A DNA stretch of 35,842 nt. It comes from UBA9715 sp045614225 (lineage in GTDB: Bacteria > Actinomycetota > Coriobacteriia > Coriobacteriales > Eggerthellaceae). Positions within the stretch are counted from its first letter, which is position 1. Each line of letters begins with the position of its first letter. Under the pieces are notes generated by a model, which was given only the letters and a program-made list of their open reading frames with translations, had not been told where the DNA came from and ran no database searches. The translations under genes were made by a program, and so were the position numbers. The stretch is taken from assembly GCA_045614225.1 (NCBI GenBank), contig JAZLCO010000015.1, forward strand, positions 1 through 35,842, given 5' to 3'. This document shows positions 30,368 to 35,842 of this stretch, in pieces.

Positions 30368-31405
30368 ATGCAGATACAACAAGAGTCGTTCCTCGAGCTC
30401 ATGGCAAAACCCGACACGCGATTTGTCATTCCCGTGTTCCAGCGCGTGTATTCATGGGACGCACGGCAATGCAACGAGCTGTGGGAAGACATCATAGCAG
30501 CTGGCGCCCAAACTGATGAAACAGCCGAGCCGCATTTCATGGGCATGCTATTGTACTCTGCCGATACGGAAACGTGGCATGGCACTTCGATGTTCGACGT
30601 CATCGACGGGCAGCAGCGCATGACCACGATGACGCTCTTGCTGTGCGCGTTGGCGCGCTATCTTGATGAAACCGGCATGCAAGTTGGTGGGCTTTCCGCC
30701 AACGACGTGTTCGAGCGCTACCTGCGCATCGGGTCGGGCGCAAGCGCAACTGGCAAACTGACGCTTTCGTTCATGGACCGCGAGACGCTTTTCGCTTTGC
30801 TGGGCATCGGCACCATGCCAACCGAGCCGGCAGGCCGCCTCATCGACAACCTCGAGCTGTTCTACGCAAAAATGTGCGAACCGGGCTTCGATGTCGCGCA
30901 ACTCTGGCGCGGGCTCGAGCGGCTTGAAATCGCAAGCATCCTGCTCGCGCACGACGACAGCCCGCAGCTGGTCTTCGAGAGCCTGAACTCGAAGGGCATG
31001 GCGCTCTCGACAGCAGACCGCATCCGCAACTTCATCGTCGTGACCGACGAGGCAAACGACCATGCCGATGACGGCGTGTTCGAACGCTGCTGGCTACCGC
31101 TCGAGAAGCTTGTGACCGACGGCAACTGCAACCTCGATGTCACGACTGTCGTGCACGCCTGGCTCTGCGAGAAGTACCGCGAGACGCGCATCTTCGACAA
31201 GAGCGAAGTCTACGGCCTGTTCAAGAGCTGCTTGCGCAGCGAGTACGCTGACGAGATTGAACCCGCGCTTGATGACATCGCAGACTTCGCCCGCAAGCTC
31301 ATCGAAGATGAGGGATACCGCACCGAGAAACTCGAAGATGCTGATCGCTGGGTCGCCGGCAAGCCCAAGGAGCTTATCAGCGAATACAAGATGTTCGGTG
31401 ATTGA
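30368..31405 (+). CDS. DUF262 (GmrS-like) protein, second of a tandem pair
   Basis: A 345-residue paralogue of the protein just upstream. The same marks are present: IPVFQRVYSW at 21-30, VIDGQQRMTT at 78-87, and FESLNSKGMALSTADRIRNF in the middle. It too lacks a C-terminal HNH nuclease and ends EYKMFGD. The start at 30368 aligns with the first protein (MQIQQESFLELM against MQIKQQSLLDLM) and is preceded by TAGGAAG, in which the TAG is the stop of the first gene, so translation is coupled. GTG 30347 is in frame but would overlap the upstream gene. The two together may work as a heteromer. The stop is only 13 bp from the convergent CytX-like gene. Confidence 0.85.
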   Translation: MQIQQESFLELMAKPDTRFVIPVFQRVYSWDARQCNELWEDIIAAGAQTDETAEPHFMGMLLYSADTETWHGTSMFDVIDGQQRMTTMTLLLCALARYLDETGMQVGGLSANDVFERYLRIGSGASATGKLTLSFMDRETLFALLGIGTMPTEPAGRLIDNLELFYAKMCEPGFDVAQLWRGLERLEIASILLAHDDSPQLVFESLNSKGMALSTADRIRNFIVVTDEANDHADDGVFERCWLPLEKLVTDGNCNLDVTTVVHAWLCEKYRETRIFDKSEVYGLFKSCLRSEYADEIEPALDDIADFARKLIEDEGYRTEKLEDADRWVAGKPKELISEYKMFGD

Positions 31406-31418
31406 TCGTTTGACGCGC

Positions 31419-32615
31419 CTATTCGGAAACGATTGACGACTTTCCGACAACCTTTTCCACGACGAACGCAGCTAACACGATGACCACCATAACTGGCAAC
31501 GTGTTACCGCACGGGATATCCCATGTAAGCGACACGCGGTAAAGGGCAAACCCGAGCACCCACAGCACGATGTTGCGCCAATCGACCGCCACGTCCGAAC
31601 AATCACGGTGCCCGATGAAATAGTCGGCGATTACGATGGCTGCCATGGGAGCAAACACCGAGCCAATCAGATATAGGAACTCCTCGAAGTTCGACACAGG
31701 CGCGAAGATCGCGAGCGCAGTGCCCACGACCGCCGCAATGATGCCGCAGATGCGCGCATTGAGTTTCGGATGGATGCTTTCAGCCGAGACACCGGCTGAC
31801 TGTGCATCGAGGAACGTCGTTGTCACCGTCGACAGCACGACAACCAAGATACCGATTAAGCCCATGCCCGCTTGTGCCATGACGGCGGCAATGTCGTCAG
31901 AGCCGGCGAACAGCGCACAACCCAATCCGATCGCGAACATCCAACAGCTTCCCACGAAGTACGTAATCGTAGCCATGGTCGCCCCAGCCCCGGGCCTCTT
32001 CGCCTCGCGCGTGTAGTCGCCCACAACGGGGAGCCACGAAAGCGGCATGGCAACCGCGAGTTCGACTGCCGCTCCAAACGAGAGGCCTTCATCACCTGAC
32101 GGGGTGATGGGCGTTCCGCCGAACACAGCGGAACTTGCCACGAACGTCAGAACAAGGAGGAGCACTGCAGCAAAAGACTGGGCGCGTCCCATGCGCTTAA
32201 CGCCGATGGCGATCCAAAGCACAATGAGCGCGCCGATGACCACGCACCAACCCGCCACGCCCAACAAGGGTACGAGCAGATTTGCCGCTGCCGCGCCCGA
32301 AACGACCATGATGGCCGTCCAACCGACGAGCTGGATGACGTTGGCAACGGCGAACAGGTTCGACCCCGCATGGCCGAACGATCGGGACGCAGCGCCCATG
32401 GCCGATGCGCCCGTCTTGGCACTCACATACGCAACGAGCCAGAACAGGATGCACCCGATGATGTGCCCCACCAGGATGGCAGTAAGCCCCTGCTCAAACC
32501 CGAGCGGCGCGAAAAACGTCCCGGTCAGGATTTCGGCAAGTGAAACTGACGCACCAAACCATATAAGGCCGAGCGTGGGCGTGGAAAGACGACGATGAAT
32601 GGTTGGTTGCGCCAT
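31419..32615 (-). CDS. cytX: CytX-like hydroxymethylpyrimidine transporter (NCS1 family)
   Basis: A 398-residue, 12-helix nucleobase:cation symporter-1 family protein. The N-terminus has LGLIWFGASVSLAEILTGTF, the typical first helix of CytX, and QLVGWTAIMVVSGA follows in helix 3. A strong TPP riboswitch directly upstream shows that it is under thiamin control, so import of the thiamin pyrimidine precursor HMP is likely. No thiamin synthesis gene is adjacent. The start at 32615 follows GGAGGGAGCTTGCC, which forms the 3' end of the riboswitch. The assignment combines family and riboswitch evidence. Confidence 0.88.
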   Translation of the reverse strand: MAQPTIHRRLSTPTLGLIWFGASVSLAEILTGTFFAPLGFEQGLTAILVGHIIGCILFWLVAYVSAKTGASAMGAASRSFGHAGSNLFAVANVIQLVGWTAIMVVSGAAAANLLVPLLGVAGWCVVIGALIVLWIAIGVKRMGRAQSFAAVLLLVLTFVASSAVFGGTPITPSGDEGLSFGAAVELAVAMPLSWLPVVGDYTREAKRPGAGATMATITYFVGSCWMFAIGLGCALFAGSDDIAAVMAQAGMGLIGILVVVLSTVTTTFLDAQSAGVSAESIHPKLNARICGIIAAVVGTALAIFAPVSNFEEFLYLIGSVFAPMAAIVIADYFIGHRDCSDVAVDWRNIVLWVLGFALYRVSLTWDIPCGNTLPVMVVIVLAAFVVEKVVGKSSIVSE

Positions 32616-32620
32616 GGCAA

Positions 32621-32710
32621 GCTCCCTCCGACGGCATTATCCGCATCAGGTTCCTCGGGTCGAAGCGAGTTTACGCTTCCTCTCAGCCCGCATCACGCGA
32701 GCTCCCCGGC
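32621..32710 (-). promoter_or_regulatory. TPP riboswitch (THI element)
   Basis: On the minus strand the conserved segments appear in order: GGGGAGC, GGGCTGAGAGG, ACCCGAGGAACCTGATGCGG, ATAATGCC and GGAGGGA. CTGAGAG is the pyrimidine-sensing loop. The final GGAGGGA is also the ribosome-binding site of the CytX-like gene, so ligand binding probably blocks translation start. A GC-rich hairpin (CCCGC-ACA-GCGGG) at about 32713-32724 lies just before the aptamer. Confidence 0.95.
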
Positions 32711-32741
32711 GCCCGCTGTGCGGGCACCGCGCCATTGTAGA

Positions 32742-32772
32742 ATGAGTCACTTTGACTGTCAAAGTGACTCAT
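32742..32772. repeat. Perfect 31-nt palindrome, copy 2
   Basis: Identical to 4726-4756 over all 31 bases; here the flanking A/T pair (32741, 32773) extends the arms to 16 nt. It lies between the MerR-type gene's 3' end and the TPP riboswitch of the CytX-like gene, so it could end the upstream transcript. Confidence 0.85.
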
Positions 32773-32811
32773 TAGTGAGACAGCTTGAGCGGACCCCGTT
32801 GTCCCATGAAA

Positions 32812-32851
32812 CAACTTCCCCGCGGGAAATCGATTTCCCGCGGGGAAGTTG
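32812..32851. repeat. Perfect 40-nt palindrome
   Basis: CAACTTCCCCGCGGGAAATC is followed at once by its exact reverse complement, with ATCGAT at the centre. It lies 24 bp after the stop of the MerR-type gene; on that strand only TTT follows, so it is a weak terminator candidate. It is one of two long palindromes in this 260-bp gap. Confidence 0.85.
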
Positions 32852-32875
32852 CTGCGATCGCTTCTCGGCTTTTGC

Positions 32876-33643
32876 CTACAGGCAAGTCTCCAATGCTGCG
32901 ACCAAAGTTTCAGTCGCGCCTTCACCCGCGCGCTCGTCGTAGTACGCCTTGAAGCGCTCATCGGCGAGATACGCCTGCGCAAGCTGCAAGTGCGCCTCGC
33001 GCGAGTAAGCGCCCTCACCCCATTGCATGGCGATCCAGCGCGCGTGCATTTGGGCGAGTTTCTGCGCTTCAACGCCAGTTGTGTCGTCTGCGCGCATGAC
33101 TTCCACAAGCTGCTCGATAATCGCGCCCTCAAGTTGCTCTTTATCGTTCCACTCGGCCTCGTCCATCGCCAGCAAGCGTTCGTTTGCGGCATCAACTGCT
33201 GCGTCGCCATAGCGCTCACGCGCCTCGGCGCCATACGTCTTTTCGTTCGCGTCGATGGCAGCGCGCTTCAAACCTTCGAACCGTTCCTTATCGCTCATGA
33301 CGCTTTCTCCTTCCAAAGAGTCGATAGTTTTCTTCACAGTGTTGATGAGTTTTTCCAAATCATCTTTCTGAGCCAGCAATGCCGAGAGGTGCTTTCGCAG
33401 TGCTGCCGCCTCGTCGAAGCTTGAATCGTTCACAACTTCTGCGACCTCAGCAAGCCCCATTCCGCACGCACGAAACAGAAGAATCTGCTGCAGACGCGCG
33501 ATGTCGTCATGTCCGTATGCGCGGTAACCGTTGGGGCGACGCTGCGGTACGAGGAGCCCCAACTCCTCGTAATGATGCAGCGCCCGGATGCTCGCGCCCG
33601 ACATCTCAGAAACCTGTTTGACTGTGTAGGTTTTCTCGCCCAT
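32876..33643 (-). CDS. TipA-type MerR-family regulator (MerR HTH + TipAS domain)
   Basis: A 255-residue activator. Residues 1-75 are a MerR HTH (YTVKQVSEMSGASIRALHHY, LLVPQRRPNGYRAYG, RLQQILLFRACGMGL), followed by a coiled-coil dimer helix (about 95-110). Residues about 120-255 are a TipAS-like ligand-binding domain (EAEWNDKEQLEGAIIEQL, ARWIAMQWGEGAYSREAHLQ). TipA proteins bind thiopeptides or other xenobiotics. The start at 33643 follows GAGGTGATGAG; GTG 33658 is possible. Its own promoter has the 19-bp spacer and central palindrome expected for MerR control, so it is almost surely autoregulated. Confidence 0.92.
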   Translation of the reverse strand: MGEKTYTVKQVSEMSGASIRALHHYEELGLLVPQRRPNGYRAYGHDDIARLQQILLFRACGMGLAEVAEVVNDSSFDEAAALRKHLSALLAQKDDLEKLINTVKKTIDSLEGESVMSDKERFEGLKRAAIDANEKTYGAEARERYGDAAVDAANERLLAMDEAEWNDKEQLEGAIIEQLVEVMRADDTTGVEAQKLAQMHARWIAMQWGEGAYSREAHLQLAQAYLADERFKAYYDERAGEGATETLVAALETCL

Positions 33644-33660
33644 CTCATCACCTCGCACAT

Positions 33661-33691
33661 AGCTTAAACCCTTACGTTACGTAAGGGTCAA
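33661..33691 (-). promoter_or_regulatory. MerR-type promoter with 19-bp spacer and palindromic operator
   Basis: On the minus strand, -35 TTGACC (33691-33686) and -10 TAAGCT (33666-33661) are 19 bp apart instead of 17. The spacer holds a perfect palindrome ACCCTTACGT-T-ACGTAAGGGT (33668-33688). This is the standard layout for MerR activators, which untwist an over-long spacer. The leader to the start codon is very short. Confidence 0.85.
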
Positions 33692-33760
33692 CACGCTTTT
33701 CGAAAAGAATTACAATGCAAGATAGATTGCAGTTTGAAACAGCACTGAAAGGTGACACCG

Positions 33761-35197
33761 ATGAAAAAGGTCCGTTCAATCGCACTGTCTTTGATTGTTC
33801 TGAGTGCAGCTTTCGTCCTGCTCGCGGGATGCAGCTCTTCGTCATCTAACTCGAGCGCCGCAAGCAGCGCAAGTACAACCAGTAGCTCGTCAGCAGAAGT
33901 GAATTATTACCTGGTGAAAGACTTCTGCGTCACCACTTACACAAGCGGAGACACCGAAAAGGAAACGACCCTCTATGAATACGACGAGTCGTTCAACAAG
34001 ACCGCGAAGACCGTGAACGGCAGCTTGGCTGAATCTTGGCGATATGACGGTGAAGGCAATGTCATCGAGCACGTGAAAAACGGTAGCAGTTACGAGAGAA
34101 CCGAATTCCAATTCGAAAACGGCCTGTGCGTCCGAGAAGATGTGTATAAAAACGGATCGAGCAATACACCCCAGCAATACAAGATCAACGAATACGATGA
34201 TGCGGGCAATCTCATCTTGTCGACCACCTATGACCAAAACGGCACTCAAAGAGCCGTGGTCGAATACACCTACGATGGAGACAAGCTAATCCAAGAGGTT
34301 CACAACGGCAAGCTCCTGTACGAGTTCCTGTACAACTCAGACGGAACCCACACCAAGCGAACATACTACGTGGATAAAAATGACGGCTCGTATTTCGAAA
34401 TCGTCTACGATGCGGAGGACCGTTTCATCGTCGATGGTGACGGATGGACACACGAGCGCGAGTTCGACAGCAATGGGAAAGTCATCCGCGAGACAGCGCT
34501 TGCGCCGGGAGGACAGCTTCGCACGACTGAATATACGCGCGAGGCAGACGGCAGCCATGTGACGAAGACAGTTTCCGATTTCTTGAACTCCGGCGATACA
34601 GAGCCGTACCAGACGATTGTCACCGACACCGATTACACCGAAGGCCAGGCCGTGTATTCGCGTGAAGAGACGAAATCCTCTGATGGAGCCACAGACATCG
34701 TGGAAGAGCATTTCTACACCTACCAGGACGAAAACGGCAACACCATCGGCGGATCCGATGACCAGGGAACTAATGGGACAAGTTCGGGCGCGAGCAGCTC
34801 GGAAGCAGCATCAAGCGCAACCGCAGCCCCCGCAGCAACTGAAAACCAGAGCCAGGGCGACCAGAGCGCGACGGATGAGCTTTCCAACACCGCCTTCAGC
34901 GGCCACAAGAAGGATTTCTCCGTGAGCTACAACCTCGAGTTCCATCCCGGCCATGCATGCTACCTCGTGCAACTGAGGGACGGGAAAGCCGAAGGTGTCA
35001 GCAAGGGTTCCTATTCGTTCGAAAACGGCACGCTCGAAATATCGGATATCCCCGCCATCATGGGAGCGTCCTACGAGAGCGCAGACAGGATTTCCGTCAA
35101 CATGAACACGGGCGCCTGGACTTTCAAAGCCGAGAGCGGCACGAGCGACACATCGATGCTCGATTCGCTTGCAGAATCTCTCGGGCCTGCCGCTTAG
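33761..35197 (+). CDS. Large secreted lipoprotein with YD-like repeats
   Basis: A 478-residue lipoprotein. The signal peptide ends in the lipobox LLAGC (Cys near residue 24), followed by a Ser/Ala-rich linker. Residues about 45-330 hold repeated aromatic-acidic units such as LYEYDES, WRYDGEGNVIEH, INEYDDAGNLIL, YTYDGDKLI and REFDSNGKVI, similar to the YD/RHS beta-strand repeats of cell-surface proteins. A second low-complexity Ser/Ala/Thr stretch (about 340-375) leads to a C-terminal domain (about 380-478) that I do not recognise. There is no toxin or protease core, so it is not a classical RHS toxin. The start follows GAAAGGTGACACCG. It is divergent from the MerR-type gene, 117 bp apart. Confidence 0.85.
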   Translation: MKKVRSIALSLIVLSAAFVLLAGCSSSSSNSSAASSASTTSSSSAEVNYYLVKDFCVTTYTSGDTEKETTLYEYDESFNKTAKTVNGSLAESWRYDGEGNVIEHVKNGSSYERTEFQFENGLCVREDVYKNGSSNTPQQYKINEYDDAGNLILSTTYDQNGTQRAVVEYTYDGDKLIQEVHNGKLLYEFLYNSDGTHTKRTYYVDKNDGSYFEIVYDAEDRFIVDGDGWTHEREFDSNGKVIRETALAPGGQLRTTEYTREADGSHVTKTVSDFLNSGDTEPYQTIVTDTDYTEGQAVYSREETKSSDGATDIVEEHFYTYQDENGNTIGGSDDQGTNGTSSGASSSEAASSATAAPAATENQSQGDQSATDELSNTAFSGHKKDFSVSYNLEFHPGHACYLVQLRDGKAEGVSKGSYSFENGTLEISDIPAIMGASYESADRISVNMNTGAWTFKAESGTSDTSMLDSLAESLGPAA

Positions 35198-35240
35198 CCT
35201 GATTGATCGTCATAGAAGCGCTCGAAAACGAAGCGCAAAC

Positions 35241-35274
35241 GAGAGCCCTCGGAAACTGGAACCCGAGGGCTCTC
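35241..35274 (+). terminator. Stem-loop after the lipoprotein gene
   Basis: GAGAGCCCTCGG pairs perfectly with CCGAGGGCTCTC (12 bp, 10-nt loop), 43 bp past the lipoprotein stop. No U-tract follows, so it may stabilise the 3' end rather than terminate. The rest of 35198-35423 holds no convincing gene. Confidence 0.55.
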
Positions 35275-35423
35275 ACTATGTTGGAGCCACTCCGTTCGCC
35301 GCGTGAAGCTCATTTCATAGTGAGTTGCTTCGTTGACTTCGAAACCGACGAGGACAACAATCGAGAACGAATCACAGGAGAAAGCATTGGGAAACCCCGA
35401 TGCCCATACGAGAGGAACTCATC

Positions 35424-35789
35424 ATGAAGATTGCTATTCCCAGCGAAACTGCAGATGGCATGGCTGCCATGCGCAGCGGCCATTTCGGACATTGCGCGTA
35501 TTTCACAGTCGTCGAATACGACGACGCCATGAACATCGCGGGCATCGAGGTCGTCAAGAACGTCGACCATGACCAGTTCGGATGCGGCGGTGTCATCCAG
35601 TACGTGCTTGACATGGGCGTCGACGGTATCCTGGCCGCCGGCATGGGCCGCCCGCCTCTGATGCGCTTCACGCAAAACGGCGTGACCGTCTACTCCGAAA
35701 CCCAGACCCCCATCGTCGGCGATGTGGCCAAGCTGTTCGCCGAGGGCAAGGTTGGCTACTTCGATCCGGAGAACGCCTGCCGCCACTAA
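35424..35789 (+). CDS. NifX/NifB-type dinitrogenase iron-molybdenum cofactor-binding family protein
   Basis: A 121-residue single-domain protein of the Nitro_FeMo-Co family. It opens MKIAIPSE, with the family's RSGHFGHCAYFTVV and GCGGVIQYVLDMGVDGILAA segments; the His and Cys residues there are candidate metal or cluster ligands. In non-nitrogen-fixing anaerobes these short proteins have unclear roles in metal-cluster handling, often beside Mrp-type ATPases. No nif gene is in the window. The start at 35424 follows AGAGGAACTCATC; the in-frame ATG at 35400 is less suitable. Confidence 0.9.
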   Translation: MKIAIPSETADGMAAMRSGHFGHCAYFTVVEYDDAMNIAGIEVVKNVDHDQFGCGGVIQYVLDMGVDGILAAGMGRPPLMRFTQNGVTVYSETQTPIVGDVAKLFAEGKVGYFDPENACRH

Positions 35790-35792
35790 ACC

Positions 35793-35830
35793 AAACAGGC
35801 CGCTTCGATTGCCGAAGCGGCCTGTTTCTT
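35793..35830 (+). terminator. Rho-independent terminator after the NifX-like gene
   Basis: AAACAGGCCGCTTCG (35793-35807) pairs with CGAAGCGGCCTGTTT (35813-35827), a 15-bp perfect stem with a five-base loop, ending in TTTCTT. The symmetrical A and T ends allow action in both directions. Confidence 0.88.
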
Positions 35831-35842
35831 CATGCTAGGTGG

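Noticed and set aside
29295..31405. Reading the two DUF262 genes as one GmrSD gene split by a frameshift
   Set aside because: Each has its own full N-terminal motif set and start, and they align to each other along most of their length, so they are tandem paralogues.
35203..35427. 74-codon frame between the lipoprotein and the NifX-like gene
   Set aside because: It spans a strong stem-loop, overlaps the next gene's start region, has no ribosome-binding site and no recognisable features.
35424..35789. Evidence of nitrogen fixation
   Set aside because: Short NifX/NifB-type domain proteins are common in non-fixing anaerobes and there is no other nif gene in the window.

Overview
The window reads as chromosomal DNA of an anaerobic, fairly GC-rich actinobacterium, most likely Coriobacteriia of the Eggerthellaceae type (Slackia, Eggerthella, Adlercreutzia or a relative). 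This is an inference from gene content: a DmsABC-type molybdoenzyme operon with its TorD chaperone, a LuxR regulator built as a many-helix membrane domain plus HTH, siroheme-dependent (Ahb) heme synthesis, many radical SAM and Fe-S proteins, and NimA-, HdrB- and NifX-like proteins. I found no rRNA, tRNA, CRISPR array, insertion sequence or phage gene.

Layout. 1-4.7 kb: a truncated aromatic-acid-type MFS transporter (-), then an orphan OmpR-family response regulator, an LTA-synthase-like membrane sulfatase-fold enzyme and a small membrane protein (+). 4.7-11.5 kb: a respiratory operon on the minus strand (catalytic Tat-exported molybdopterin subunit, four-cluster ferredoxin subunit, NrfD-type anchor, TorD chaperone) with a divergent MocR-type regulator. 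11.5-16.1 kb: amino-sugar and cell-wall precursor genes on the minus strand (short GlmU-like left-handed beta-helix protein, nagB, glmM) and an MFS transporter. 16.2-21.6 kb: a NimA-like flavoprotein, then heme synthesis by the alternative pathway (ahbC and a single-chain AhbD-AhbA-AhbB fusion, overlapping by ATGA) and a membrane LuxR regulator. 22-24.2 kb: a DUF2798-like membrane protein, a HTH antitoxin/zeta-toxin pair with a palindromic operator, and ThpR. 24.2-29.1 kb: a CMD-cupin fusion, a radical SAM protein, a tandem-repeat intergenic region, two membrane proteins (one PfoR/PTS-IIC-like), an HdrB-like CCG protein and a TetR regulator. 29.3-31.4 kb: two tandem DUF262 (GmrS-like) proteins without a recognisable nuclease domain, a possible defence module. 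31.4-35.8 kb: a TPP-riboswitch-controlled CytX-like transporter, a palindrome-rich spacer, a TipA-type MerR regulator with a textbook 19-bp-spacer promoter, a large lipoprotein and a NifX-like protein.

How the parts fit. The molybdoenzyme operon and heme genes suit an organism that respires anaerobically and makes its own heme from siroheme. GlmM, NagB and the GlmU-like protein meet at glucosamine phosphates. The most distinctive items are the three-in-one heme enzyme, the tandem DUF262 pair, a perfect 31-nt palindrome present twice 28 kb apart, a perfect 40-nt palindrome, the tandem hairpin repeats near 26.0 kb, and a NagB in which the usual catalytic glutamate is lysine. All family assignments are from reading the translations; no database search was run.
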